The notes under the pieces: generated by a model
What the model was told of the DNA's origin: nothing
Database searches by the model: none
What the model saw: the letters and a program-made list of their open reading frames with translations, nothing else
Translations under genes and position numbers: made by a program
Shown: one piece after another, positions 15,868-24,850 of the stretch
Layout: the number at the start of each line of letters is the position of its first letter
How positions within the stretch are numbered: the first letter of the stretch is position 1
Assembly: GCA_049611965.1 (NCBI GenBank)
Contig: JBMZBC010000016.1
Span: 1 to 43,763, forward strand
Direction of reading: 5' to 3'
DNA: 43,763 bases
From: UBA10364 sp049611965
Lineage (GTDB): Bacteria; Bacteroidota; Bacteroidia; Flavobacteriales; Schleiferiaceae

Positions 15868-16554
15868 ATGAATACAATGAAACGTAAAACCTGGACCGAG
15901 ATCAAATCCGACGATAGTTGGGCGTTGTTTAAAATCATGTCTGAATTTGTGGAAGGCTACGAAAGCCTGCGTCGTATTGGCCCTTGCGTAAGCATCTTTG
16001 GGTCGGCAAGAACGGACGCCACTGAGCCACAATATCTTCAAGCCGCGACGGATATCGCTGAGAAGCTGACGAAAAAGGGCTTTGGCATCATTACAGGTGG
16101 CGGTCCGGGTATCATGGAGGCTGCCAATAAAGGTGCCCAAAAAGGATCTGGACCGAGCGTTGGACTGAACATTGATCTGCCTTTTGAGCAGAGCAGCAAT
16201 CCGTATATCGACCCGGATAAAAACTTAAACTTCGATTACTTCTTCGCCCGTAAGGTCATGTTCGTTAAATACAGCCAAGCGTTTGTAGTGATGCCGGGCG
16301 GCTTTGGTACGCTCGACGAATTATTTGAAGCGATAACGCTGGTGCAAACGGGTAAGATTGACCGCTTCCCTATCATCCTCTACGGTGCAGAGTTCTGGGA
16401 AGGCCTGAAAAACTGGGTAGATACTACCTTAAAAGGGACCGGAAAAATCAGTCCTAACGACACAGATCTCATTCGTATAGCTAACGATGCAGATGGGGTC
16501 GTAGAGATCATTGAAGACTTCTACCAAGAGAAAGGATACACCACCAACTTCTAA
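15868..16554 (+). CDS. LOG/TIGR00730 family Rossmann protein (possible cytokinin riboside phosphoribohydrolase)
   Basis: A 228-residue Rossmann-fold protein of the LOG family, long misannotated as lysine decarboxylase. The diagnostic motif PGGFGTLDE is at 143-151, with GGGPGIMEAANKG (77-89) supplying the nucleotide loop and ARKVMFVKYSQAFVVMP the strand before it. Characterised members release the base from N6-modified AMP or hydrolyse purine nucleotides to ribose 5-phosphate; which applies here is unknown. The first of two close ATGs is taken; the second (MKRKTW, residue 4) is equally plausible and would place the inverted repeat further from the start. Its TAA overlaps the TAG of the convergent gene. 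Confidence 0.88.
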   Translation: MNTMKRKTWTEIKSDDSWALFKIMSEFVEGYESLRRIGPCVSIFGSARTDATEPQYLQAATDIAEKLTKKGFGIITGGGPGIMEAANKGAQKGSGPSVGLNIDLPFEQSSNPYIDPDKNLNFDYFFARKVMFVKYSQAFVVMPGGFGTLDELFEAITLVQTGKIDRFPIILYGAEFWEGLKNWVDTTLKGTGKISPNDTDLIRIANDADGVVEIIEDFYQEKGYTTNF

Positions 16555-18146
16555 GGCTGTAGTATCAGCGGGAAGGTATGTAAGCCTTTATTCGATACGA
16601 TTTTCAAGAGGTATTGTCCAGAAGCATAGCTGCCGCGAAGCTGCATCACTTCTTCGTGGACGGTGCCTCTTTCTAGTACCCTTCCACTTAGATCCGAGAG
16701 CACATAGTTCGCGCGATCTAGACCAGCAAGATGAATGAATCCATTAGAAGGATTTGGGTACATGGTGATTGCAGGCAACTGCTCATCATCGACACCAATA
16801 TTATTGACGTTTAATAACGCCACACGCAGCGTATCAAATACTCCAGGTAGCCAATTGTAGGCTACCATGGTCTTGAAATAACCGCCTAAAGCGACAGATA
16901 TAGAGTCGCCGCCGCTTATGGGCGTTCCTAAATCCGCTAAACCGTCGATGCTACTGAGGCCGTCGATATCCGCCACGTCAAACTCTACAATGGCATTACT
17001 CAGGGGTGCTCCTGTAATGCTGTCCACCACTTGAACGTGAACGCGAGAGGCACTTACATATTCAGGCTCTAAAACAAAAAGCCCTTCTTCGATATCGGAA
17101 CAAATAATTTTTTCAGATTGGAAATACGGGTAAGCTCCCCAGTTTCCGTTGAAGCCATTTCCGAAATAATTTGGCGAAGTATCGTAATAGCCCACCTCAA
17201 CAAGAAGCTCAGGGAACTTTGCATCCACAATCTGAACGCCCGAGGTGTAATAGGAAGTAACTACCCATTGCCCGTAGACGTGGGCATTGTGCGGAATCAC
17301 TGTAGTACCGGGTAAAGATTGAATACGGTCCAATTCTGTCATGTTCGACAAATCGCTCACATCGTAAGCTGTTAAGAATGCACCGCCAACTTCATCCGTA
17401 GTGAACAATGTCTGGTTGTCGTCGCTGATCCAGGTATTGTGGGTAAAAGCATTTGGTGTGCCCTTTGAAGCCATCATGTAAGCGCTGTCTTTGGTAGCAA
17501 CATCTACCACAACATAAAGTCCTTCGTAAACGGCAGAACCCCATAAGGTGTCTCCTCGAACCATACCGTCGTGGAGGTAATACGTATCCCACATGCCTAC
17601 GTAAGTAGGATTCCACGGATCATCATTCAAATCAAAGATGAGTGCCCCGCCCTCGCGGATATTTGCCCCAAAAAGGTAGCAGTAACCGTTTTCATCGATG
17701 TACAGATTGTGCGCAGTCTTGAGCGTATCGTACCCGCCCAAGGTATCCGGAATGGCATAGTTAATCGTTTTGTACCTCGGTGTCGCTTGATTCACACTAT
17801 CGAGATCAATGATCAATAATCCGTGTTCAGGAATGGTATTCCAAGCAAAGGGATTGTCGTGAGTGACATAGGCATAGTGCTCCCAAGTCTTTAAATCGCG
17901 CCAAATACTATACGGACCTTGGATAAATTGCTTTTTCTGAGGCTGGTTGCCGCCGATTTCAACGATACTCACTCCAGCTGTCGTACCCACTAAGGCATAT
18001 TCCGTCCCAACAGAGTCGGTATACCCCCAGATATCACTATTGTCATTCATGTAGGTGGCACGACCCAGTAATGACATATTTAAGCTTGATTGACCGAATA
18101 CAAAGCCTCCTAAGGCTAGGGTAAGTAGGAGGAGTATTTTTCTCAT
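16551..18146 (-). CDS. Choice-of-anchor-B secreted protein with T9SS sorting domain
   Basis: A 531-residue secreted protein. MRKILLLLTLALGGFVFG (1-18) is a signal peptide. The body is a beta-propeller-like choice-of-anchor-B region (TIGR04312): DIWGYTDSVGTEYALVGTT, then VSIVEIGG, HNLYIDENGYCYLFGAN, and a long run of blade-like repeats with DDNQTLFTTDE. A short Ig/carboxypeptidase-regulatory-like segment (VHVQVVDSITGAPLSNAIVE) follows. The last 75 or so residues form a Por-type T9SS sorting domain: ITMYPNPSNG, then VLSDLSGRVLERG and YLLKIVSNKG. It should be exported by Sec and released or anchored at the surface by T9SS. The ATG lies 1 base after the parC stop, so it is probably cotranscribed with parE and parC, an unexpected pairing. 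Ligand or activity unknown. Confidence 0.88.
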   Translation of the reverse strand: MRKILLLLTLALGGFVFGQSSLNMSLLGRATYMNDNSDIWGYTDSVGTEYALVGTTAGVSIVEIGGNQPQKKQFIQGPYSIWRDLKTWEHYAYVTHDNPFAWNTIPEHGLLIIDLDSVNQATPRYKTINYAIPDTLGGYDTLKTAHNLYIDENGYCYLFGANIREGGALIFDLNDDPWNPTYVGMWDTYYLHDGMVRGDTLWGSAVYEGLYVVVDVATKDSAYMMASKGTPNAFTHNTWISDDNQTLFTTDEVGGAFLTAYDVSDLSNMTELDRIQSLPGTTVIPHNAHVYGQWVVTSYYTSGVQIVDAKFPELLVEVGYYDTSPNYFGNGFNGNWGAYPYFQSEKIICSDIEEGLFVLEPEYVSASRVHVQVVDSITGAPLSNAIVEFDVADIDGLSSIDGLADLGTPISGGDSISVALGGYFKTMVAYNWLPGVFDTLRVALLNVNNIGVDDEQLPAITMYPNPSNGFIHLAGLDRANYVLSDLSGRVLERGTVHEEVMQLRGSYASGQYLLKIVSNKGLHTFPLILQP

Positions 18147-18147
18147 G

Positions 18148-20814
18148 TTAAAAGTCTAAAGTTATCTGTGGCGGCTCGTCCTCCCCTTCAAAAGGTTTTG
18201 GTGGCGGAGGAGCTGCAGCTGGAGGCGTATCTTCAATAACCGGACCATCCAAAACAGGTTCACTGACTTCAACAGCAGTTTCTGGTTCTGGTTCAGGCAA
18301 CGGGTCCAATCCTACGACCTTATTGATTGTATCAGTCGTAAGTTGATTGCCCTTTGCCGCAATACCTTTCACCGCAATAAACTCACTCAACACTACTTTC
18401 TCAGGATCTTTCGCTTGTCCACCTTGTTTGCGGTAGACCATCTCAATCACCGGTTGGGTTGCATTTGACAAATAACTTAGCTCACTCTTCGCGTGGGCCG
18501 TGATGATGTTTGTTTCTCGGTCACCGCCTTCCCATTCGAAGCGCTTCACAAAGTACCTCGCTTTCTCGCCGTCAAAGTACACCGCACTGATAGGACGGTC
18601 GGCCTCTAATTTTTCGAGGTAAATCATATCCGTATCGAAATGCAGGGACAATTCCGGCACTATCACTCTGAGGGTACCGTTTTTCAAGCCGATCAGTAAC
18701 CTGTCCTCGCCTTTGAAACTTCCTAATAAGCGCCCGCGTTCGTCGCTGTTTAGTCGTTGCACCGTTGGATCATACCATATCTTACGTGCCTCCAGGGTAC
18801 TTTCTCCCTTCTCTTTAAGCTCAATACGCTTCACAGGGAACTTTGTGACTATGTTTCCTTTTGAAGCACGTCCTTTAATGGCTATATCTGCGAAGTCAAG
18901 GTCAATTTTCAATTTTTTCAGCTTGGCCAATTGACGCAACAACACCTGAACCTTCTCCGCTTCTCCATTAGGATTCACTGTGAGGTAGGTGATTTTAGAA
19001 TTTGCATACCCCTGGGTGATGTCGTACTCGCGATCTCGGGTGATTGATTTCACAATGAAACGCTTCACATAGCTCACCTTCGATTTTCCGTCGAGATAAA
19101 TGGCATTGTATACTGTACGTTCGTCGCCTTTCTTCCAGACAGCGACGTGTAAAATATCCTTTCCGAAGAAGGCTTTGTCTTTCACCTTGCTCACCGAATA
19201 CTTACCGTCACGGCGGATAACGATGATATCATCGATGTCCGAACAATCGGCCACATATTCGTCGCGCTTCATGGCAGTACCTACGAAGCCTTCTTCTCTA
19301 TTGACGTAAAGTTTTTGGTTACGGATGACCACTTTCGAGGCTTCCACGCTGTCAAAGGTGGCAATCTCAGTCTTGCGCTCTCGTCCTTTGCCAAATTTAG
19401 TTTTAAGGTCTTTAAAGTAGGCAATGGCGAACTCTACCAAGTGTGCTAAATCGTGCTTAACAGCGTCGATTTTACCCTCTAGTTCAAGGATCTTATCGTT
19501 CGCCTTATCTGTATCGAACTTCGATATGCGCTTGATCTTGATCTCCGTCAATCGGACAATGTCCTCCTGTGTCACTTCACGCATCAAATGGCCAATGTGC
19601 GGCTTGAGGCCTTTTTCAATAAACTCAAGTACTTGTTCCCAAGTCTCGGCCTCCTCAATATCGCGGTAGATTTTCTTTTCAATGAAGATGCGCTCAAGGG
19701 ATGCAAAATGCCACTGCTCCTGGAGCTCACTCAATCGAATTTCAAGCTCGGCCTTCAGTACCTGCTTAGTCGCTTCCGTTGAACGACGTAGGATATCAGA
19801 AACGCCTAAGAACAACGGAGTATCCTCATGAATACTGCACGAAAGCGGTGCTATACTCACCTCACAGTTCGTGAAAGCGTAGAGCGCATCTATAGTCTTA
19901 TCTGGGCTAATACCGTTGGGAAGGTGGACTAGAATTTCCACATTCTCCGCGGTATTGTCCTCAATCTTCTTAATCTTAATTTTCCCCTTGTCGTTGGCCT
20001 TTAAGATGGAATCAATCAAGCTCTGGGTGGTCGTCGAATATGGAATCTCCGAAATCACCAAGGTGTTCTTATCCTGCTGCGAGATTTTGGCACGGACACG
20101 AACTCTCGAACCGCGCAGACCCCCTTGGTAGTTGGAAAAATCTGCTTGACCGCCCGTTGGGAAGTCCGGGACCAATTTGAACGATTTGCCCTGTAACACC
20201 TTTACCGAAGCATCAATGAGCTCGTTAAAGTTGTGCGGTAAAATCTTCGTACTCAAACCAACCGCAATACCTTCTACACCCATTGCTAGCAGCATTGGGA
20301 ATTTCATTGGTAAGTGCAACGGCTCGTTCGCACGGCCGTCGTAAGAAAGCTGCCAGTCAGTCACTTTAGGGCTGTAGGCCACATGCAATGCAAATTTCGT
20401 CAGACGCGCCTCGATATAACGTGGTGCGGCAGCTCCATCACCGGTAAGGATGTTCCCCCAGTTTCCTTGACAATCTATGAGCAAATCCTTTTGCCCCATC
20501 TGCACCAATGCATCTCCAATAGAAGCATCCCCGTGCGGGTGAAAGCGCATGGTTTGACCAATAATATTGGCCACTTTGTGGTAGCGACCATCGTCCATCT
20601 CCTTCATCGCATGAAGCAAACGGCGTTGTACAGGCTTCAAACCGTCATTCAATGCTGGAACGGCACGCTCAAGGATTACATATGAAGCATAATCCAAGAA
20701 GTAGTCTTCGTACATCCCAGATACCCGCGTAATACGGGTACCTTCTTCGTGCACTTGGTCCGATTGCATTTCCGGGCTAGGCCCATCCATTTGTGGATCT
20801 AATTCTTCGCTCAT
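18148..20814 (-). CDS. parC: DNA topoisomerase IV subunit A
   Basis: The DNA-cleaving subunit of topoisomerase IV, which decatenates daughter chromosomes. The catalytic tyrosine is Tyr133 in AAAPRYIEARL. The winged-helix region shows QRRLLHAM and FHPHGDASIGDALVQMG (91-107). The position matching E. coli ParC Ser80 is Ala97, and that of Glu84 is Asp101; I believe this form is usual in the phylum rather than acquired. A divergent C-terminal beta-pinwheel region follows, without a clear GyrA box, and the last 45 residues are acidic and proline-rich (PAAAPPPPKPFEGEDE). The 888-residue length and pairing with a 623-residue ParE argue for topoisomerase IV over gyrase. Its ATG overlaps the parE stop by one base. 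Confidence 0.93.
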   Translation of the reverse strand: MSEELDPQMDGPSPEMQSDQVHEEGTRITRVSGMYEDYFLDYASYVILERAVPALNDGLKPVQRRLLHAMKEMDDGRYHKVANIIGQTMRFHPHGDASIGDALVQMGQKDLLIDCQGNWGNILTGDGAAAPRYIEARLTKFALHVAYSPKVTDWQLSYDGRANEPLHLPMKFPMLLAMGVEGIAVGLSTKILPHNFNELIDASVKVLQGKSFKLVPDFPTGGQADFSNYQGGLRGSRVRVRAKISQQDKNTLVISEIPYSTTTQSLIDSILKANDKGKIKIKKIEDNTAENVEILVHLPNGISPDKTIDALYAFTNCEVSIAPLSCSIHEDTPLFLGVSDILRRSTEATKQVLKAELEIRLSELQEQWHFASLERIFIEKKIYRDIEEAETWEQVLEFIEKGLKPHIGHLMREVTQEDIVRLTEIKIKRISKFDTDKANDKILELEGKIDAVKHDLAHLVEFAIAYFKDLKTKFGKGRERKTEIATFDSVEASKVVIRNQKLYVNREEGFVGTAMKRDEYVADCSDIDDIIVIRRDGKYSVSKVKDKAFFGKDILHVAVWKKGDERTVYNAIYLDGKSKVSYVKRFIVKSITRDREYDITQGYANSKITYLTVNPNGEAEKVQVLLRQLAKLKKLKIDLDFADIAIKGRASKGNIVTKFPVKRIELKEKGESTLEARKIWYDPTVQRLNSDERGRLLGSFKGEDRLLIGLKNGTLRVIVPELSLHFDTDMIYLEKLEADRPISAVYFDGEKARYFVKRFEWEGGDRETNIITAHAKSELSYLSNATQPVIEMVYRKQGGQAKDPEKVVLSEFIAVKGIAAKGNQLTTDTINKVVGLDPLPEPEPETAVEVSEPVLDGPVIEDTPPAAAPPPPKPFEGEDEPPQITLDF

Positions 20815-22685
20815 TAGTTCAGAAATTCTTCTTCAAGGTTTTTCTCAACCCTTAGATTTTCGATGATAAATTCTTGACGCTTTGGCGTGTTCTTGCCCAT
20901 GTAGAAGGTCAACAGGTCTTCAGAACGGTAATCCTTACCAATCATTACAGGCTCTAAGCGAATGTCTTGACCAATAAAGTGCTTGAACTCGTCCGGTGAA
21001 ATCTCACCCAATCCTTTGAATCGCGTAATCTCTGGCTTTGGCCCCAACGACCCAATGGCATCGTTCTTTTCCTCGTTGGAGTAACAATAGCGCGTTTCTT
21101 TCTTGTTGCGCACGCGGAACAATGGCGTTTGCAGAATGTACAAGTGACCTTCTTTGACCAATTCCGGGAAAAACTGCAAGAAGAAGGTAATCAGCAGCAG
21201 ACGGATGTGCATCCCATCTACATCGGCATCCGTAGCAATGACGACATTGTTGTATCTCAGATCGTCCAAACCTTCCTCAATATTCAAGGCGGCTTGCAAC
21301 AAGTTGAATTCTTCGTTTTCGTATACCACCTTTTTAGTCAGCCCAAAGCTGTTCAAAGGCTTGCCCTTTAGCGAAAATACGGCCTGAGTATTCACATCAC
21401 GACTCTTGGTGATCGATCCAGACGCACTGTCCCCCTCGGTAATAAACAGGGTCGTTTCCAACCTTCTATCGCCTTTCGGGCTCGCTTTCTTATCGTTCAA
21501 ATGCACACGGCAATCTCTCAACTTCTTGTTGTGCAAAGATGCCTTCTTCGCCCGCTCGCGGGCCAATTTCCGTATCCCTTGAAGGTCCTTCCGCTCACGC
21601 TCCGCACGTTGAATCTTCTTTAAAATGGCCTCTGCAACCTCTGCATTTCTGTGCAGGAAATTGTCTAGCTCCTTCTTCATAAAGTTGATCACAAACGTTC
21701 TCACGTGAATCTCGCCTGGTGCCATTTCAAGCGAACCGAGCTTTGTCTTCGTTTGAGATTCAAAGACCGGCTCCATCACCTTCAATGAAATCGCACCAAT
21801 GACACAGCTGCGAACATCAGAAGCATCGAAGTTCTTTCCATAGAAATCGCGCATGGTTGCCACCAGCGCCTCACGAAGTGCGTTTTGGTGTGTACCCCCT
21901 TGCGTGGTGTGCTGTCCATTGACGAAGCTGTAGAACTGTTCGCCTTGCATGCGCTCACTATGCGTCAGCGCGACCTCGATATCATCGCCCTTGAGGTGAA
22001 TGATGTCGTGCAACGTGTTTCCATCTAAATTGTCTTGCAGCAAATCCTTCAGACCGTTCTCGCTGTAGAATTTCTCTCCGTTCAAATACAGCGTCAAGCC
22101 AGGGTTCAAGTAGGCATAATTCCACAGCATCTTCTCGACGTATTCGAGAATGTAGCGGTAATTCACAAAGATCTCTGGATCTGGACGGAAGGCTACTTTG
22201 GTTCCTTTACGCTGACTGCTATCCGTGATGGCATCGTCTTCTGTCAACTTTCCGTATTCGAATTTTGCGCGTTTGGTCTTGCCGTCGCGGAAGGCTTGAA
22301 CAATAAATTCTGTAGACAGCGCATTCACCGCTTTGGCCCCGACTCCATTCAGACCCACCGATTTCTTAAATGCTTTGCTGTCGTACTTCGCTCCCGTATT
22401 GATTTTGGATACAACATCAACCACCTTTCCCAATGGTATACCACGGCCGTAATCACGAACGATGACTTGTCCGTCCGAAATTTTAACCTCGATGGTCTTT
22501 CCAGCCCCCATGACAAATTCGTCGATGGAGTTGTCCAAAACCTCTTTCAGCAGGATATAAATACCATCGTCCGGGGACTTTCCATCACCCAGTTTTCCGA
22601 TGTACATTCCGGGACGCAAACGGATGTGTTCATCCCACTCTAACGAGCGGATGTTGTCCTCGGTGTAATTCGATTGTTGTGACAT
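20814..22685 (-). CDS. parE: DNA topoisomerase IV subunit B
   Basis: The ATPase subunit partnering ParC. The GHKL ATP-binding site is visible as LKEVLDNSIDEF, RDYGRGIPLG and GLNGVGAKAVNALS. The transducer domain follows, then the TOPRIM domain with FITEGDSASG and ATDADVDGMHIR, which bind the catalytic Mg2+. At 623 residues it lacks the large insert seen in proteobacterial GyrB. The first ATG is used; RLRPGMYIGKLGD is at the expected distance. A 10-bp perfect inverted repeat lies between 22691 and 22737, the near arm ending 5 bases before the start, which hints at regulation of the parE-parC operon. Confidence 0.94.
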   Translation of the reverse strand: MSQQSNYTEDNIRSLEWDEHIRLRPGMYIGKLGDGKSPDDGIYILLKEVLDNSIDEFVMGAGKTIEVKISDGQVIVRDYGRGIPLGKVVDVVSKINTGAKYDSKAFKKSVGLNGVGAKAVNALSTEFIVQAFRDGKTKRAKFEYGKLTEDDAITDSSQRKGTKVAFRPDPEIFVNYRYILEYVEKMLWNYAYLNPGLTLYLNGEKFYSENGLKDLLQDNLDGNTLHDIIHLKGDDIEVALTHSERMQGEQFYSFVNGQHTTQGGTHQNALREALVATMRDFYGKNFDASDVRSCVIGAISLKVMEPVFESQTKTKLGSLEMAPGEIHVRTFVINFMKKELDNFLHRNAEVAEAILKKIQRAERERKDLQGIRKLARERAKKASLHNKKLRDCRVHLNDKKASPKGDRRLETTLFITEGDSASGSITKSRDVNTQAVFSLKGKPLNSFGLTKKVVYENEEFNLLQAALNIEEGLDDLRYNNVVIATDADVDGMHIRLLLITFFLQFFPELVKEGHLYILQTPLFRVRNKKETRYCYSNEEKNDAIGSLGPKPEITRFKGLGEISPDEFKHFIGQDIRLEPVMIGKDYRSEDLLTFYMGKNTPKRQEFIIENLRVEKNLEEEFLN

Positions 22686-22690
22686 ATTTT

Positions 22691-22737
22691 TTGGAATCGT
22701 TAGCTCCCTAAAATAAAGAGATGCACTACGATTCCAA
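22691..22737 (-). promoter_or_regulatory. 10-bp inverted repeat upstream of parE
   Basis: TTGGAATCGT (22691-22700) and ACGATTCCAA (22728-22737) are perfect inverted copies separated by 27 bases. Together they cover over half of the 82-base ychF-parE gap. In the mRNA sense the second arm ends 5 bases before the parE ATG. The spacer includes TATTTTAG on the minus strand, one mismatch from a -7 box. Either a leader hairpin or a two-site operator flanking a promoter would fit. Confidence 0.5.
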
Positions 22738-22767
22738 GCCCTCGAAGGAGGATTCTATACACAGGTT

Positions 22768-23859
22768 TTAAACATTGAAACGGAAGTGCATGATATCGCC
22801 GTCTTGGACCACATACTCCTTCCCCTCAACGCGCATTTTACCTGCCTCTTTGACAGCATGTTCACTACCGAGATTGTCGTAATCTGCGTAAGAGATGACC
22901 TCGGCGCGAATAAAGCCCTTTTCGAAGTCGGTGTGAATAACTCCTGCCGCCTGCGGTGCAGTGAAATCGCGCTTGATAGTCCATGCACGAACTTCCTTCT
23001 CGCCTGCAGTAAAATAGGTTTGAAGCTGAAGCAGGTCGTAGGCTGCACGAATGACGCGATTGACTCCTGCGTCTTCCAAACCAAGCTCTTCTAGAAAGAG
23101 TTGCTTTTCTTCATAGGTTTCCAATTCCGCAATGTCGCTTTCAGTGCTTACTGCAATGTGCAAGCAGCCTGCATGTTCTTCTTTGGCCATTACACGTACT
23201 CTTTCGACGTGTGCATTGCCTTCTTTCGCTGAACTTTCGTCAACGTTACACAGGTACAATACCGGCTTGTCTGTCAACAGTTGCATTTCCTTGAGCAAAC
23301 CTATTTCGCGATCGTTGCGATCAAAACCACGAACGTTCTTTCCTTCCATCAAGAAATTCACCAAACGCTCCAAAGTCTCCACATTCAATTTTGCCTCTTT
23401 TTCGCCACTTTTGGCCATTTTTTTGGCCTTTTCGAGTCTTTTTTCGGCAGTTTCGAGGTCTTTTAGCTGTAATTCGATATCTATGGTTTCCTTATCTCGG
23501 ATAGGATCGACACTTCCATCCACGTGAGTGACGTTCTCATTTTCGAAGCATCTCAAGACATGAATAATGGCATTGGTCTCACGGATATTACCCAAAAATT
23601 GGTTCCCTAAACCTTCGCCTTTTGAAGCACCTCTTACCAGACCCGCAATATCAACGATTTCCACATTGGCCGCCTGCACCTTTGCGGGATTCACAAGCTC
23701 CGCTAATCGTTCCAAACGATGATCAGGCACGGTTACCTGTCCCACATTGGGCTCAATGGTACAGAATGGATAGTTCGCTGCCTGTGCTTTTGCGCTTGAG
23801 AGACAGTTAAACAATGTACTTTTTCCGACGTTCGGCAAACCGACAATACCACACTTCAT
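22768..23859 (-). CDS. ychF: Redox-regulated ATPase YchF (OLA1 family)
   Basis: An Obg-like P-loop NTPase of 363 residues, conserved in nearly all bacteria, that binds ribosomes and hydrolyses ATP rather than GTP. G1 is GLPNVGKST (7-15); G3 is DIAGLVRGASKGEGLGN; the G4 position reads NVDE instead of NKxD, the change that explains ATP preference. A coiled-coil insertion spans about 130-170 (KDLETAEKRLEKAKKMAKSG). The C-terminal TGS domain is complete and ends GDIMHFRFNV. It is divergent from the transketolase operon. parE, 82 bases downstream on the same strand, may be partly read from the same promoter, since no terminator is seen between them. Confidence 0.96.
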   Translation of the reverse strand: MKCGIVGLPNVGKSTLFNCLSSAKAQAANYPFCTIEPNVGQVTVPDHRLERLAELVNPAKVQAANVEIVDIAGLVRGASKGEGLGNQFLGNIRETNAIIHVLRCFENENVTHVDGSVDPIRDKETIDIELQLKDLETAEKRLEKAKKMAKSGEKEAKLNVETLERLVNFLMEGKNVRGFDRNDREIGLLKEMQLLTDKPVLYLCNVDESSAKEGNAHVERVRVMAKEEHAGCLHIAVSTESDIAELETYEEKQLFLEELGLEDAGVNRVIRAAYDLLQLQTYFTAGEKEVRAWTIKRDFTAPQAAGVIHTDFEKGFIRAEVISYADYDNLGSEHAVKEAGKMRVEGKEYVVQDGDIMHFRFNV

Positions 23860-23879
23860 AAGTTGATGCTTTAGGCCGG

Positions 23880-23908
23880 CAAAGATATACTAGAATCTTG
23901 TTAGCAAC
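23880..23908 (-). promoter_or_regulatory. Promoter of ychF
   Basis: On the minus strand GTTG (23905-23908), 17 bases, then TATCTTTG (23880-23887) gives a full -7 box match and a partial -33 match (TTG). The leader to the ATG ending at 23859 would be about 13-16 bases. Confidence 0.5.
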
Positions 23909-23958
23909 GTGTGTATATATGGGAAGAGTTTCATTCGTTCTACCCCCTAGAATTGGCC

Positions 23959-23966
23959 TATTTTTG
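23959..23966 (+). promoter_or_regulatory. -7 box of the transketolase operon
   Basis: TATTTTTG matches TAnnTTTG, 25 bases before the ATG at 23992. The -33 region is only weakly matched (TTCATTCG further upstream). It supports the 23992 start over the in-frame ATG at 23911. Confidence 0.5.
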
Positions 23967-23991
23967 TTGGTATAAAAAACACGCATTTCTC

Positions 23992-24837
23992 ATGTCACAA
24001 GAAAACCTTCAAGCCGTCGTATCACAAGTACGCAGGGACATTGTCAGAATGGTTCACGCCGTAAACTCAGGACACCCTGGTGGTTCCCTAGGTTGTGTGG
24101 AATACCTCGTTTCATTGTACTTCAAGCATATGAACCACAATGCTGCAGATTTTAAGATGAACGGTGTAGGTGAAGATGTATTCTTCCTTTCAAATGGCCA
24201 TATTAGTCCCGTTATGTACTCAGTACTTGCACGTGCCGGTTACTTTAAAGTAAGTGAATTGGCCACCTTTAGAAAGTTGAACACACGTCTGCAAGGCCAC
24301 CCTACTACGCACGAAGGACTAGAGGGTATCCGCATCGCTTCGGGTTCGCTCGGTCAAGGTTTAAGCGTTGCTTTAGGTGCAGCTACAGCCAAGAAGTTGA
24401 ACGGCGACGATAGCATCGTTTTTACCCTTCACGGTGACGGTGAGCTTCAGGAAGGACAGATTTGGGAAGCTGCGATGTACGCTTCTGCGAAAAAAGTGGA
24501 TAACCTCATCGCTGCGGTGGATGTCAACGAGAAACAGATCGACGGCTCAACGGACGAGGTTTTGGCCATGGGCTCGCTTCGCGCAAAATTTGAAGCCTTC
24601 GGATGGGACGTGATTGACGTAGCTCAAGGCAATGACCTTGATGCCATCGATGCTGCTATTACGGAAGCTAAAGGAAAATTAGGTCAGGGAAAGCCGGTGT
24701 GTTTATTGCTTAGAACCGAAATGGGTAATGGCGTCGACTTTATGATGGGCACCCACAAATGGCACGGCGTTGCTCCTAACGACGAGCAACTTGCAAGTGC
24801 GCTCGCGCAAAACGAAGAAACTTTAGGCGATTACTAA
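23992..24837 (+). CDS. Transketolase, N-terminal subunit
   Basis: The thiamine-diphosphate-binding half of a split transketolase of the non-oxidative pentose phosphate pathway. SGHPGGSLG (26-34) contains conserved His28. LHGDGELQEGQIWEA (147-160) plus Asn179 (DVNEKQIDG) forms the ThDP Mg2+ motif GDG-N. The 281-residue length is normal for the N-subunit. I reject the upstream in-frame ATG at 23911: its 27 extra codons span the -7 box at 23959 and encode aromatic-rich sequence unlike the family. The partner subunit is at 26230, but a vWA gene lies between, whereas the two halves are usually adjacent. Confidence 0.94.
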   Translation: MSQENLQAVVSQVRRDIVRMVHAVNSGHPGGSLGCVEYLVSLYFKHMNHNAADFKMNGVGEDVFFLSNGHISPVMYSVLARAGYFKVSELATFRKLNTRLQGHPTTHEGLEGIRIASGSLGQGLSVALGAATAKKLNGDDSIVFTLHGDGELQEGQIWEAAMYASAKKVDNLIAAVDVNEKQIDGSTDEVLAMGSLRAKFEAFGWDVIDVAQGNDLDAIDAAITEAKGKLGQGKPVCLLLRTEMGNGVDFMMGTHKWHGVAPNDEQLASALAQNEETLGDY

Positions 24838-24850
24838 GACAGAAAGTCTT
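24836..24850 (+). promoter_or_regulatory. Small hairpin over the tkt stop and vWA TTG start
   Basis: AAGAC-AGAAA-GTCTT folds into a 5-bp stem with a 5-base loop. The 5' arm includes the last two bases of the transketolase TAA, and the 3' arm contains the first two bases of the vWA TTG start. Combined with the weak start codon it may lower translation of the vWA gene relative to the two subunits. A stem this short can arise by chance. Confidence 0.3.

Noticed and set aside
20500..20540. ParC Ala97/Asp101 as an acquired quinolone-resistance change
   Set aside because: The HPHGDASIGDA form appears to be the usual one in Bacteroidota topoisomerase IV, so it is not evidence of acquired resistance.
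22035..22643. 202-codon ORF on the plus strand
   Set aside because: Lies wholly antisense to parE, whose GHKL motifs are certain; the translation has no recognisable domain.
23911..23991. 27-codon N-terminal extension of the transketolase N-subunit
   Set aside because: Contains the operon's -7 box and encodes unrelated aromatic-rich sequence; homologues start near MSQENLQ.
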